64,000 bases of DNA from Paraburkholderia fynbosensis (GTDB taxonomy: Bacteria > Pseudomonadota > Gammaproteobacteria > Burkholderiales > Burkholderiaceae), in NCBI RefSeq assembly GCF_902859935.1, contig NZ_CADIKI010000002.1, forward strand, positions 310,001-374,000. The letters are read 5' to 3'. The notes below the pieces were generated by a model, which made no database searches, had not been told where the DNA came from, and worked only from the letters and a program-made list of their open reading frames with translations. Shown here piece by piece: positions 15,990 to 25,084 of this stretch. A program made the position numbers and the translations under genes. Within the stretch, counting starts at the first letter, position 1. Each line of letters begins with the position of its first letter.

Positions 15990-17438
15990 CTACGTTCGCT
16001 CGCGCTTCATCGAATTTACGATTTCTTCGAGTAGTAAAGCGGTTTGGGGCATTTTAGCTAGCTGAACCGAAAAGGGCAATTCGCCCAACTGGCGGAGTAT
16101 CGTAGCCGCAGTTATCCGCGAGCTATTCGAAATGACTATGTGTGGCCGTTCCCGTGCAATCAATTTACACATCTTGGCGTCACGACTCGACCAGTTTACC
16201 CAAGATGCGCGTCCCGTTCGTCCTGACCGCAGTGGCGGGGTGTTTGAGATGAGCCACGTGGGGTCATTTCGGTACAGCCAACGCCAGTTGCTGGTGGTTT
16301 CCATTTTTACTCGCGATCGTGACGCTTCGGGATGTTGGCGCATGTAGCGTTCGATGTGGTCAGTTGCCTCACTCCAACGGTTGCGCCTTTGGTCCTCATT
16401 CATCCTGCTGTTCGGTACCACGCGAATTGGGGGCGAGGCAGTTGCGTCCTTGTGCATAATGGGAGCCGACGAAAGCGTCGTTTGCCATTCGTACATGGCG
16501 ATGAATCGCTCCCATGAGCCAAATAACATCTCGATCAGGACAAGGTGTGGCACGGTGTTAAAGGTTTCAGACCGCGCCCGCAGCACAGAAATCAGCGCGA
16601 TAGGCCCTCGTGACACTTCGGGGCGACACAGCCGCACACCGTCGGGAAGGCCCTCGATATGAGCCTCAATGCGAGTCTCCAAGTCCACTAGCCGAAGGCG
16701 CCCGCTTTTGGATAGGAGGCCCTCCGCTTTCAGTGCGGCTCGATAGGTGTGATACAGCGCTTCGGCGTCGAAATCGCCAGGAAAAGGTGTTTGCAACGCT
16801 GCGCTGGCAAGGCGGCTAAACTGAAGCGCGCGCTTGTTTGCTGTCCGCGTGAGGCGCCTATGGTCCGATTTGGCGTATTCGATCTGACGTGGGAGGAAAA
16901 ATGTCTGCTGCTTTCCCGGCCGCATCGACTTTGCTTCCATCAGCGCAACTTCATGCTTTGGACACACCAAGACCCCGGGCAGCTGCAAGCTTCGATGCCA
17001 GTACGCAGTTCCGTATCCACCGACGTCGTCCGACATGCATTCCGGGCATGCCCGGATTGCGCCCATCGACCCGGCTGCGCTCGCGCGCAGACCGAGGTCG
17101 TGTTTGAGAAGACCAACAGAGCTTCCACAGAGAATCCGCGCTGCCTGACCTGAAAACGCGCTCTTTCTAAAACGAGTGTAGAAGGGCAAGCAAGTGGCGG
17201 CGCATGCCAGTTGCTCCGGATTCCCTTGGCCAACGAGCATCACGCGCGTCAGCCGCTCAAGTTCATAAGGGAAGTCAAAGACTAGTCCTGCTCTCCTGCT
17301 CGGCCAGTCGCCCGCAGTTTGGTGAGCATTCCCATATGCTCCTAGGCAGGAAGCACGCGCGAGAAAACTAAAAAGCGTCTCGTCAGGCGCGAGCAACGGC
17401 ACAAAGTCGAGCGAATGGTGGACCGGCGCAGCGTCCAT
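15990..17438 (-). CDS. tniQ: TniQ/TnsD-family target selector, copy 1
   Basis: A 482-residue protein. The N-terminal TniQ domain begins with PDETLFSFLARAS. A zinc knuckle follows with CPECMSDDVGGYG, a YWHRSLQLPG helix and CPKH, as in TnsD and TniQ proteins. The C-terminal half is rich in basic and aromatic residues, consistent with sequence-specific DNA binding. The size is close to Tn7 TnsD, so it probably recognises a fixed attachment site. It is transcribed against tnsC and away from the regulator/tniQ2 pair, sharing a 95-base divergent promoter region with them. Its separate orientation suggests it is controlled independently of tnsABC. Confidence 0.85.
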   Translation of the reverse strand: MDAAPVHHSLDFVPLLAPDETLFSFLARASCLGAYGNAHQTAGDWPSRRAGLVFDFPYELERLTRVMLVGQGNPEQLACAATCLPFYTRFRKSAFSGQAARILCGSSVGLLKHDLGLRASAAGSMGAIRACPECMSDDVGGYGTAYWHRSLQLPGVLVCPKHEVALMEAKSMRPGKQQTFFLPRQIEYAKSDHRRLTRTANKRALQFSRLASAALQTPFPGDFDAEALYHTYRAALKAEGLLSKSGRLRLVDLETRIEAHIEGLPDGVRLCRPEVSRGPIALISVLRARSETFNTVPHLVLIEMLFGSWERFIAMYEWQTTLSSAPIMHKDATASPPIRVVPNSRMNEDQRRNRWSEATDHIERYMRQHPEASRSRVKMETTSNWRWLYRNDPTWLISNTPPLRSGRTGRASWVNWSSRDAKMCKLIARERPHIVISNSSRITAATILRQLGELPFSVQLAKMPQTALLLEEIVNSMKRERT

Positions 17439-17504
17439 TGGCTATCCCCGTCACGAACGTCAACTAAGAGTGCCTTCAGCCTATTGCGGATGCATCAAAT
17501 TTAC

Positions 17505-17522
17505 TTGCATAAAAATATGCAA
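17505..17522. promoter_or_regulatory. Palindromic operator between divergent tniQ genes
   Basis: TTGCAT-AAAAAT-ATGCAA is a perfect six-base inverted repeat around an AT spacer. A second small palindrome, GATGCATC, lies at 17489-17496. Both sit between the divergent tniQ1 and XRE/tniQ2 starts, the natural place for the XRE protein to bind and repress both units. Confidence 0.6.
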
Positions 17523-17532
17523 ATACACATAA

Positions 17533-17895
17533 TTGGATGTGGACTCAAAAAATGAAGAGCAGCTTTCGTGGCTGCGCGCAGCCGTCAGTGAGCGTCGCTT
17601 GACTCAAAGCCAAATCGCCGCGGCTACCGGTGTGGACCAGTCGCAAGTCAGTCGAATTCTGGCAGGCCGGGCGAAGCGAAACTCGGAGAACGTTACCGCT
17701 CTTTGCGCGTTTGCAGAGAAGGCGTCGCTTGCCTCGCTGAGAACAGGGGGCGGGAGCGTATCGGACGACGCTCATGCGATTTTCCAAGATCTGCTGAGCG
17801 GCACTGACGAGGAGCAAAATTTGATGCTCGAGATACTGAGGCGGCTAGCGAATCTCAAGTCTGTCTGGCGAGCGAAGCGCGATTCCGATGGATAG
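17533..17895 (+). CDS. XRE-type helix-turn-helix regulator
   Basis: A 120-residue protein. Residues 18-45 form a classic Cro/XRE helix-turn-helix (LTQSQIAAATGVDQSQVSRI), followed by a helical C-terminal part that may dimerise. No ATG is available; translation most likely begins at TTG 17533 or GTG 17539, which would keep expression low. Its gene lies 11 bases after a palindromic operator and overlaps the next gene, tniQ2, by eight bases. The arrangement suggests autoregulation and joint control of the second target selector. It is not a known core Tn7 component. Confidence 0.75.
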   Translation: MDVDSKNEEQLSWLRAAVSERRLTQSQIAAATGVDQSQVSRILAGRAKRNSENVTALCAFAEKASLASLRTGGGSVSDDAHAIFQDLLSGTDEEQNLMLEILRRLANLKSVWRAKRDSDG

Positions 17896-19384
17896 TGGCC
17901 TCCTATTTTTTCCGTCAGGGCCTCGCGATGCGACATTCTTTTCGTTGGTTGTTGCCGCGCATGCAATTTCGGGAAATCCGTTCAAGCACTCAACCCGTAC
18001 GCAACTTTTCGGATCTCCCACGGCCTGTGTGGATGGTCATTTTTCTGCGAATATTTACCTAGCTGAAAAGCGAGGATTGATTAGAGACGCGGATCGGTTG
18101 ATGCAACGTTCCGGGCTGGCTGGTTTATACGCGGCAGCCATGACTGAGGAGAGAGCTGCGGCGTGGAAGCGCGAGATGCGAGCGCGACGGTTCTATGGAC
18201 CGCACGTTCAGCGGTTCGTCACGGGGTTGAGTAACCAGAAGCTAGGCAAGCAATCTATGCATTGCTGCGATAAGTGCATGGAAGAAGATATCGCTAATTT
18301 TGGCGTCGCCCATTGGCGCACAGCGCATCAAGTGCCGGGGGTTTTCCATTGTCCAGTACATCTTGAACCGCTTCGCGGGGCTTGTGAGGTATGTCACAAG
18401 AGTCAAGGATCTGATCGTCATTGGAATCACCCACGTTACGAGTGTCCGCACTGCGGCTCGCGTGCATTTTCTCAGTGTCGGGTGGAAATTTCCGACGTGT
18501 CTCGTCAGCATCTAGCTCTTGTCGCGTCTACGATCAACGGCCAATCCAGCGCTCTTAATCCCTCAGCGAGAACGGTCCTCTACGAACGCGCTTTCGGAGG
18601 CGACGGGGGAATCTCCGCCGGAGAAATTCTTCAATTGTTGCTGGATCGCTGGACATGTAGGACTGCAACACAACTATCCGAGGCTGTCGGAGCAAAGGTC
18701 ACGATAGAGTTCGTGAAAATGGCAACTGCCGGCGATGACGCTGGTGTCAATCCGCTTGGGCACCTTGCGTTAATCGCCCTCGCAGACGAACAACTCTCCG
18801 CTAGTACGGCCGAGCGATCCGGTTTTCATGACGAGAAGGATGCTTTCGGCGATAGCCTTCAAGGGCTGCGGCGCGCTTTGTCGCGAGCTGGCTTGCCCGA
18901 GCGAATGGCCGACGCTCTCGCACGCGGCGACAGTCTTACAAAAATCGCTCGCAATTGGAAGGTTCCGCCACCGCGGCTTCGCAGAGAGCTATCGCAGGTG
19001 TTTGCAACAGATATCGGTTCCCTGTGCGATGGGGCGGTCCGCGGCGAAGCTGGAGTCATCGCGAAGAGAAATCTTCATGCAATGAGCATGAGACTCAAAG
19101 AGCCGGTGCATTCTATTACTGTATTCGAGAAGTGCGACCCCCAGATGACCTTCGGGCAAGCGCGTGAGCGCAATCGGGCGAAGGTCCTACACTATTTGGC
19201 CGCGGGCGTACAAACTCGAAAGCAGTTGCACTACAAGAATTCCGACGTAGGGGATTGGTGCCGCGAACACGATGCGGCATGGTTTGAGATGGTATTGCCG
19301 GCGATTCCGCAATCTGAACGAAAAGGAGCTGGTAGGGCGAAGGGTTCTAAAAATAGGAGAAAGGGCGCTCCTATAGTGCCGTGA
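17888..19384 (+). CDS. tniQ: TniQ/TnsD-family target selector, copy 2
   Basis: A 498-residue protein. The TniQ domain has the knuckle CCDKCMEEDIANFG, then AHWRTAHQVPGVFHCPVH, followed by a second zinc pair set (CEVCH and CPHCG). A helix-turn-helix-like segment lies near 335-360 (DALARGDSLTKIARNWKVPP), so DNA binding is likely. It differs clearly from the TniQ at 15990-17438, which implies two target pathways: for example a chromosomal site and a mobile-plasmid or alternative site. It starts inside the end of the XRE gene, so its translation is coupled to the regulator. No CRISPR effector genes are nearby, so it is not an RNA-guided element in this window. Confidence 0.85.
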   Translation: MDSGLLFFPSGPRDATFFSLVVAAHAISGNPFKHSTRTQLFGSPTACVDGHFSANIYLAEKRGLIRDADRLMQRSGLAGLYAAAMTEERAAAWKREMRARRFYGPHVQRFVTGLSNQKLGKQSMHCCDKCMEEDIANFGVAHWRTAHQVPGVFHCPVHLEPLRGACEVCHKSQGSDRHWNHPRYECPHCGSRAFSQCRVEISDVSRQHLALVASTINGQSSALNPSARTVLYERAFGGDGGISAGEILQLLLDRWTCRTATQLSEAVGAKVTIEFVKMATAGDDAGVNPLGHLALIALADEQLSASTAERSGFHDEKDAFGDSLQGLRRALSRAGLPERMADALARGDSLTKIARNWKVPPPRLRRELSQVFATDIGSLCDGAVRGEAGVIAKRNLHAMSMRLKEPVHSITVFEKCDPQMTFGQARERNRAKVLHYLAAGVQTRKQLHYKNSDVGDWCREHDAAWFEMVLPAIPQSERKGAGRAKGSKNRRKGAPIVP

Positions 19385-19510
19385 CTATTCGACAGTGATT
19401 GGTCGCTGAACCTTGATATTCTAGGCTTAGAAATGAGAGTGTCGTGCTCGGCCGCACAGGTGTCGTAGAATCGGATCGCATATCGGCGGTCTAGGATCGA
19501 CGCAAAGTTG

Positions 19511-20395
19511 ATGAAATTCAACCGAGTATTCCCAAATCCTGTCCAAAACTCTTTTTTGTTTATGCTCAACGCCTATCGTGATTTCTTGTTCCAAGATATT
19601 TACAAGTTTGCAGCGCTGGTGGAGGACTGCGTTGATGACCCAACGACGTTCTTAGAACTCGGAATTGAGGATAACGAATCTCTTGTTCGCAGTCTGGTCA
19701 AACCGCAAAAAGTTTCATTTCTTCATCAATACATCTTCGTGATGATACAGGTTTGGCAGTCGCGCGATTATCGGAAGAACCCGGATAGCTACGAGGATAC
19801 TGAACCTTCCCGGCTGAGACTTGTATTTGAAGAGTACGGCATTCCGCTGACACCGTATCCCCTTGACGACAACGAAGTCAGTGAGGCGTTGGACGACACC
19901 CGTGACGAAGACGAAGATGACGCCGAGGTAGACACTGGGCAAATTTTTTACGGCTGGTTTCTAGAGAATGAGGCTTCGTTTTTGTGGTATTGGGCGCAGG
20001 TCGCCGATGAGGTTTTCCATATTGTTTTCGCCAATCGACGCTTCCTACAACGATTCGGGTCCGCGCTTGCTGATTATTTGGAAACCGAACTGTCAGTTGA
20101 TTCGGTGGGTCGCGCGATCTTAGGTTCTAAGATCAAACGACTGGGCCGTTGTCCAGGTTGGCTAAAAACAGCTGTCTTTCATCGTGACCATGGCCGCTGC
20201 GTTTTCTGCATGCGCGACCTTAGCGCGCTTATTGCGACTGATCGAAGGTTGCACCTCGATCATATTGTTCCGCTGAATCGAGGGGGCAGCAATGATCCTT
20301 CAAACTTCCAGTTGCTTTGCGAAGGCTGCAATTTGCAAAAATCGGATGGACCGGCGAGAGCGGGGCGACTGTATATTCCATGGTGGGACTACTAA
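19511..20395 (+). CDS. HNH endonuclease
   Basis: A 294-residue protein. The C-terminal 80 residues form an HNH nuclease: RCVFCM, then HLDHIVPLNRGGSNDPSNFQ, then LCEGCNLQKSD, with all the usual histidine and zinc positions. The first 200 residues are helical and acidic, with an Asp/Glu-rich stretch at about 130-145, and match nothing I recognise. The ATG at 19511 follows a TTG in frame and has no strong ribosome binding site. It is the first cargo gene after the transposition module. Roles in phage restriction are common for such orphan HNH proteins but unproven here. Confidence 0.7.
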   Translation: MKFNRVFPNPVQNSFLFMLNAYRDFLFQDIYKFAALVEDCVDDPTTFLELGIEDNESLVRSLVKPQKVSFLHQYIFVMIQVWQSRDYRKNPDSYEDTEPSRLRLVFEEYGIPLTPYPLDDNEVSEALDDTRDEDEDDAEVDTGQIFYGWFLENEASFLWYWAQVADEVFHIVFANRRFLQRFGSALADYLETELSVDSVGRAILGSKIKRLGRCPGWLKTAVFHRDHGRCVFCMRDLSALIATDRRLHLDHIVPLNRGGSNDPSNFQLLCEGCNLQKSDGPARAGRLYIPWWDY

Positions 20396-20838
20396 TGGCT
20401 CGTCGGCTACACCGGACCATTGACGCTACGGGCAGCGAGATTGTCTTGGGACGATGGGGTCGCCGCTTGCTATGCGAGTGTCAGGTCATGGCGGCTGCGT
20501 ACCAGCTGATGCTGCCATTAATCTTGCAGCAAGGCGTCAGTTGAACGCTTGTCGTCCGTCATCGTCAGCTCGTTTCGCTGTTTGATTCCCAGACGCAGCG
20601 ACCGGAAGATTCACCTTGCCTCCGCCAATCTTGAATTACCTCTAGCCCCTCAACAAGCTGTGCGGTACGCACCAGCGCATTGAAAAAGTCATGCCTATGA
20701 CTTGCAACAATCACCCCTATTGCTCAAAGCGAGAGAACCAACCTTTAGGTCGCGCAAGACGATAGCGAACCGCGGCTTCGCCTTGAAGACGCGGCGCCCT
20801 CTATTCATCGAGGAACCGTTCGCGCATCGCAGTTGCCC
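20396..20838. other. Gap with no recognised gene
   Basis: About 440 bases between the HNH gene and the 3' end of the cysteine-protease gene. No open frame with protein-like composition, strong hairpin or repeat was seen. It may hold untranslated ends of both neighbours. Confidence 0.4.
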
Positions 20839-22995
20839 CTATTTCTTTGCGGTGGTGGAATTTTCGATCGCACAAATCTTATCTAACTCGGGGCGGAAGT
20901 GTTGGGCCGAAATTTCACCCCGAGAGCTTGGAAATATCGATTCGAACTTCCGTACTGCGTTGTCTAGATACGTCTCGACGTTCCGATAATCTTTGCTATA
21001 GCGCCCTGATTTCGAATTTATGATCCATCCATTGCCTTTTCGTTTGAGTTCGCCAGCAATTCGCGCTGGCTTAAAGCCCGTCAGACTTGGATGGCCCTTT
21101 TCGCTTATCTCTTTCCCGATCAGTAGTGCGCCGTCGTGTGCAATCGCCCAGATCAAAAAAGAGTTCTCATCGTCCGGCACAATCTCGGGGAATGTGTTCG
21201 AAAGCGGCTGCTGAACGGATTCGAAATACCTGATCAATGTGTCATTGCTTGCGATTTCACCGCCGACAAGTTCATTTGCTTTTAGATATCTGGGCGCCCG
21301 CGGTTTTCCATACGTGGTCGACAAATGATCCATGAGTCCGGGTTCAGGGCGCCTCAGCCTTCTCAGAAATGAGCCATAGAAGTAGTCTTGCCTGTTTTCC
21401 AAATAACTACTTCCCGCATTCGCATATTTGGTGAAGATGTGCAGGATGCGACGGGCTGCTAGCTGATTTTCGATGTAGATACCGGATACCGCGTCGCCTT
21501 GGGGGATATCCGTCGCATCAAAGAACACCTTGAACGCGGGCACACCCCAACATACGAAGGTCGCAACCCACTGAAACCGCGCATAGCTGGCGGTCAGGAA
21601 TGCAGCCTTCTTGTCGCGCAGATCATCAAGATCGTTTTCCGACAAAAATGACGGCCCTCCCAACGCGGAGAAATCGGTCTGTATCTGGCTCGCTAGGACT
21701 TCCTTCCGAATTTCAGATATTTCTGCAAGCTGGAGTCGAAAGTGCAGACGCGGGGGATGGCTTGCAGTGCCGCTGGTCAGTGCCCGCTCTGCTTCTGGTT
21801 TTGACTTTTCGTCTTCAATTGCTCGTTCAAGCCATCGGTTGTATTCGTCGACAATGAACCTAGCGGTGTTTCTGGCGAAGTTATACGGCAGCCGAACCTT
21901 CTTGTGCGACAGCGCGATAAGACTGTCCGGAACCAAGACCTCATGCGCCTCCTGCCATTGCCCTGCATCGTTTTTCCGTTGCAGTTTCAATCCCCACCCA
22001 GGCTCTACTTCGAGTGCGACATCTTGGAGAGAGACAAACGTTGCTTTTGCAAAAGGGCCTAAGCGGTCATCGTGGAGATACAGAACTGTCTCGTCGTCAT
22101 TTGCTTTGTAGCCGACAACTGTGACAGCATGTCCGGCTTGCTTAAGCCAACTGTTGCTTTCGCCGCGCGCGAAAACTTCAACCCCGAGGATCAGCGGCAG
22201 TTTACTATCGATATGACACCGTATGGTATCGAAGAATTCTGGCTGAGCGGTGTTTGTTAGCGTCTCGTTATGGTGGCGAAGTTCTTCAACGTCGAGTGCC
22301 CGTAGGATTTGCTTGTTCGACAACTCTTTGTTGGGAAATCCGTTGCTCGAACCATCAATAAAGTTGATTGCATTCGTCGTAATTTCGCTGCACGAAGGTA
22401 TGTCTCGAACATTTCTCCAAGGGATGCATTGCAGCGCGCTCCAAATGGCGGTCGTCGCGCATGCAGAAACCACCTTGTCTTGCTCCTGAAAGGCGATTGA
22501 ATCGACCACTAGGTCGACGCCAAATAAGTCGACTGCATAGCGCCGCTCAAGCATTCTCTTATCTCCAGCGAAGCCGGAATCAGGATAGCGCTTGAGACAC
22601 GTTCTACCGATGAAAGTTTTGGGCAGCGGCTTGATAACCATGAAGCCCAGATATGCGGACTGCAGTTCGCACCGAAATGACGGTGAGCCTTTGCCCGCCA
22701 GCAGATCGTCCAAGTTCCCGTGATCTATTTCCTGTGAAAAAAAATGCAAACGCGCGCACTTATGGCCATCGCTGCTGAAGCGCCTTACGTAGTATCGCGA
22801 ATAGTCATCGAGATAGTCTTTATCGACATATTGAAATTCAAGCAGTACTGATTTTGCACTGAGGTCACTCAAATATCTATAAATATAGTCGATCTGCTCT
22901 TTGTGGAAGATGTCAGGAAAGTCCGCACCAAAGCACTCCTTCACGAGGTTGCTCAGGGTCGGCTTTTCGAACTTACATACAAGGTAAGGAATCAT
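20839..22995 (-). CDS. Papain-fold (C39-like) cysteine protease with unknown C-terminal domain
   Basis: A 718-residue protein. The protease core at about 160-320 shows Gln172 before Cys179 in SACATTAIWSALQ, His289 in QAGHAVTVVGY and an acidic residue at D309/D310 in YLHDDRLGP. This is the Cys-His-Asp order of papain and C39 peptidases. There is no signal peptide or membrane segment. The C-terminal region carries FLIWAIAHDGALLIGKE, then GHPSLTG, ARIAGEL and NSKSGRYS, a block I associate with uncharacterised bacterial toxin or defence-type proteins. The gene follows a 54-residue peptide gene on the same strand, separated by a hairpin terminator. The peptide could be a substrate, inhibitor or activator. 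Function is inference; the catalytic triad is visible. Confidence 0.6.
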   Translation of the reverse strand: MIPYLVCKFEKPTLSNLVKECFGADFPDIFHKEQIDYIYRYLSDLSAKSVLLEFQYVDKDYLDDYSRYYVRRFSSDGHKCARLHFFSQEIDHGNLDDLLAGKGSPSFRCELQSAYLGFMVIKPLPKTFIGRTCLKRYPDSGFAGDKRMLERRYAVDLFGVDLVVDSIAFQEQDKVVSACATTAIWSALQCIPWRNVRDIPSCSEITTNAINFIDGSSNGFPNKELSNKQILRALDVEELRHHNETLTNTAQPEFFDTIRCHIDSKLPLILGVEVFARGESNSWLKQAGHAVTVVGYKANDDETVLYLHDDRLGPFAKATFVSLQDVALEVEPGWGLKLQRKNDAGQWQEAHEVLVPDSLIALSHKKVRLPYNFARNTARFIVDEYNRWLERAIEDEKSKPEAERALTSGTASHPPRLHFRLQLAEISEIRKEVLASQIQTDFSALGGPSFLSENDLDDLRDKKAAFLTASYARFQWVATFVCWGVPAFKVFFDATDIPQGDAVSGIYIENQLAARRILHIFTKYANAGSSYLENRQDYFYGSFLRRLRRPEPGLMDHLSTTYGKPRAPRYLKANELVGGEIASNDTLIRYFESVQQPLSNTFPEIVPDDENSFLIWAIAHDGALLIGKEISEKGHPSLTGFKPARIAGELKRKGNGWIINSKSGRYSKDYRNVETYLDNAVRKFESIFPSSRGEISAQHFRPELDKICAIENSTTAKK

Positions 22996-23004
22996 TGAGC
23001 AGGC

Positions 23005-23030
23005 AAAAAAATAGCAGCCGTGAGGCTGCT
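23005..23030 (-). terminator. Terminator/attenuator between peptide and protease genes
   Basis: Read on the minus strand, stem AGCAGCC-TCAC-GGCTGCT (23030-23013) is followed by a run of T. It lies after the stop of the small peptide gene and before the protease start. Partial read-through would give much peptide mRNA and little protease mRNA. Confidence 0.75.
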
Positions 23031-23051
23031 ATATAGACATACGGGTAAGAA

Positions 23052-23216
23052 TTACATGCTGTAAGTGCGCGACATGAATTCGTTGGTAACAGCTTTCAAG
23101 GTTGCCTCGGATTCGAACAGTCGCTCGGCCACATCCATGCGCTCGCGAAGGGCTTCGACTTCGCGATCATCAATGACTGTCCTCTCTGCAGCCGCGAAAA
23201 ACGCGTCAAACTCCAT
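23052..23216 (-). CDS. Small acidic peptide gene upstream of protease
   Basis: A 54-residue open frame with a G-rich ribosome binding site (GGGGG) just before its ATG. The product is acidic and helical, beginning MEFDAFFAAAERT and ending FMSRTYSM. It has no signal peptide, Gly-Gly leader or cysteine. Codon choice looks natural throughout. It is on the same strand as the papain-fold protease, with only the terminator hairpin between them. A role as protease substrate, inhibitor or trigger is plausible by position alone. It is easily missed because of its size. Confidence 0.6.
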   Translation of the reverse strand: MEFDAFFAAAERTVIDDREVEALRERMDVAERLFESEATLKAVTNEFMSRTYSM

Positions 23217-23409
23217 GGGACCCCCAAGTTTGTCGAAAAATATGGACGAATGATACGTGCAATTTTTCGCGCTCGCAACGAGGTGTTGGATCCAGGCGTC
23301 GCAGCGCGCAGCCCAGTGCAGACGGGCGTGCCGCGCTCACGATAATTATCCGATTGCGTAAATTTAGCCGTTGTTATAAATTTATGAAAACATTATTGGA
23401 GCCTTGATC

Positions 23410-24633
23410 ATGAGTCTGTCCGTCCCCGCTCTGCCCGAATCGCCGCCGATTGAAAACCCCTACAAGCCCGGGGCTGGCCATCGGCCGCCGTTCCTCGCGG
23501 GTCGCGACCCCGAGATCCGTGATATTGAACGCTACTTCGACCAAGGGGAGATCCTGTGCAACATTGTGCTAACGGGGCTTCGCGGCGTGGGAAAGACTGT
23601 TCTGCTGGATGAGTTGAAAAAGCCTGCCACGGCGAAGAATTGGTTTTGGGTCGCTACCGACCTGTCTGAATCTGCGACCGTTTCCGAGGAAAGTTTGGCG
23701 ACACGCCTGCTTGCGGACCTATCGGTTGTTACTTCGGGGTTCACATTCAATCAAGAGCAACCCGTCGGTCCTGGCTTCCTTCAGCAGAAGACCACAGTTG
23801 TACGAAGGCTTGACTTTCAGTTCTTAAAACAAGCGTTTGACTCCACTCCGGGGCTGATCGCCGACAAGTTGAAGGCAATTCTCGAGATGGCGTGGACGGC
23901 CATCCGTGGGACGGGAGCGCGCGGCATTATCTTCGCATATGACGAAGCACAAAACTTAACCGACCACGCCGCAAAGGAACAGTATCCACTGTCGATGCTA
24001 CTTGACGTGTTTCAGTCGCTTCAAAGAAAAAATGTCCCGCATATGCTGTTGTTAACGGGCTTGCCTACATTGTTCCCAAAACTTGTCGAGGCGAGAACGT
24101 TTGCGGAGCGCATGTTCCACGTCGTCACGCTGAATCGACTGGACCCGCAGGATTGTAGGGACGCTGTTAACAAACCCATTGAGAATTTCCCGATTAAATT
24201 CACTGATTTTGGAATAAACAAAATCGTTGAATGGTCGGGTGGGTACCCCTATTTCATTCAGTTTATTTGCCGCGAATCGTACGATGTTGTTTTGCGCGGG
24301 GAGTCACCGGATGAGGCTCGCTTCCAGGCAATCATTGCAAAGCTTGACGCGGATTTCTTCGCGGGCCGCTGGGGGCGCGCGACAGATCGTCAAAGGGATT
24401 TGATGGACCTAATCGCTTCACTGCCGAATGCGGAAAACGAATTCTCCGTACAGGAGATTGCTGAAAAATCCCGAACATCGGGCGATAAACCTTTTTCGAG
24501 TAGTCACGTAAATCAAATGCTGGGTTCTTTGGTAACGGCCGGGCTGGTATTTAAGAATCGACATGGGAGATATGCATTTGCCGTCCCGCTGCTTTCTCAC
24601 TTTATTCTGCGTCAGCGTGAGACTCAGAATTAA
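23410..24633 (+). CDS. AAA/STAND-type ATPase
   Basis: A 407-residue protein from an ATG with GGAG nine bases upstream; an in-frame TTG at 23404 is too close to the site. Walker A is GLRGVGKT at 56-63 and Walker B is IIFAYDEAQ at about 173-181. Sensor-like LLTGLP follows, and a winged-helix-like region near 320-400 ends the protein. The layout resembles archaeal-type/ORC-like or MNS-class ATPases often found on islands. It is followed 42 bases later by a DUF3892 gene, a pairing that probably forms one operon. It diverges from the peptide-protease unit across a 190-base promoter region. Possible roles include sensing or DNA remodelling in defence. Confidence 0.7.
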   Translation: MSLSVPALPESPPIENPYKPGAGHRPPFLAGRDPEIRDIERYFDQGEILCNIVLTGLRGVGKTVLLDELKKPATAKNWFWVATDLSESATVSEESLATRLLADLSVVTSGFTFNQEQPVGPGFLQQKTTVVRRLDFQFLKQAFDSTPGLIADKLKAILEMAWTAIRGTGARGIIFAYDEAQNLTDHAAKEQYPLSMLLDVFQSLQRKNVPHMLLLTGLPTLFPKLVEARTFAERMFHVVTLNRLDPQDCRDAVNKPIENFPIKFTDFGINKIVEWSGGYPYFIQFICRESYDVVLRGESPDEARFQAIIAKLDADFFAGRWGRATDRQRDLMDLIASLPNAENEFSVQEIAEKSRTSGDKPFSSSHVNQMLGSLVTAGLVFKNRHGRYAFAVPLLSHFILRQRETQN

Positions 24634-24675
24634 GAATCAAGGTTTTTGTATCTATCTTGAATGCGGAGAAATTTA

Positions 24676-24963
24676 ATGACGGCCAGACACCGCGTCCTGT
24701 GTATCAATAAAATAGACCGAGGAAACCGGCATGAACAGATATCTTATATAGGTGGAATGAACGCCGATAAATCGCGTTGGCGCATTGCGCAGGCCAACGC
24801 GATAGAAGGAATCGAATCCGGGAGGTGGGCATTTTATGTGGTTGTTGGAAATATAACTGCCGAAGTAGTCGTATCAACCTCGGTAGAGGGGCGCAAATAT
24901 TTAAAAACTAATCGTGATTCGTCCATTGTGGATAATCTTTTGTCCCTTCCTGAATGTCCTTAA
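24676..24963 (+). CDS. DUF3892 protein
   Basis: A 95-residue protein. The start at 24676 has GGAG seven bases upstream, better than the ATG at 24661. It matches the DUF3892 pattern: CINKIDRGN near the start, ISYIGG, WRIAQANAIEGIESG, FYVVVGN and the ending NLLSLPECP. The fold is short and mixed alpha/beta; its function is not known. It directly follows the AAA/STAND ATPase gene, suggesting that the two proteins work together. Confidence 0.75.
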   Translation: MTARHRVLCINKIDRGNRHEQISYIGGMNADKSRWRIAQANAIEGIESGRWAFYVVVGNITAEVVVSTSVEGRKYLKTNRDSSIVDNLLSLPECP

Positions 24964-25084
24964 CCTCGTTAAAATTAGCTTGAAAGAAATGCCAGGATGC
25001 TTCGGCGGCTTGCATTCCTAAGAGGGGTTGGCGAGTCTGATCTTCCTAGTTCGCGTTCGCATCGTCTCTTGTGTGGAACAGTAA

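Noticed and set aside
11265-19384. CRISPR-associated transposon
   Set aside because: No cas genes and no repeat-spacer array were seen near the tniQ genes or elsewhere in the window.
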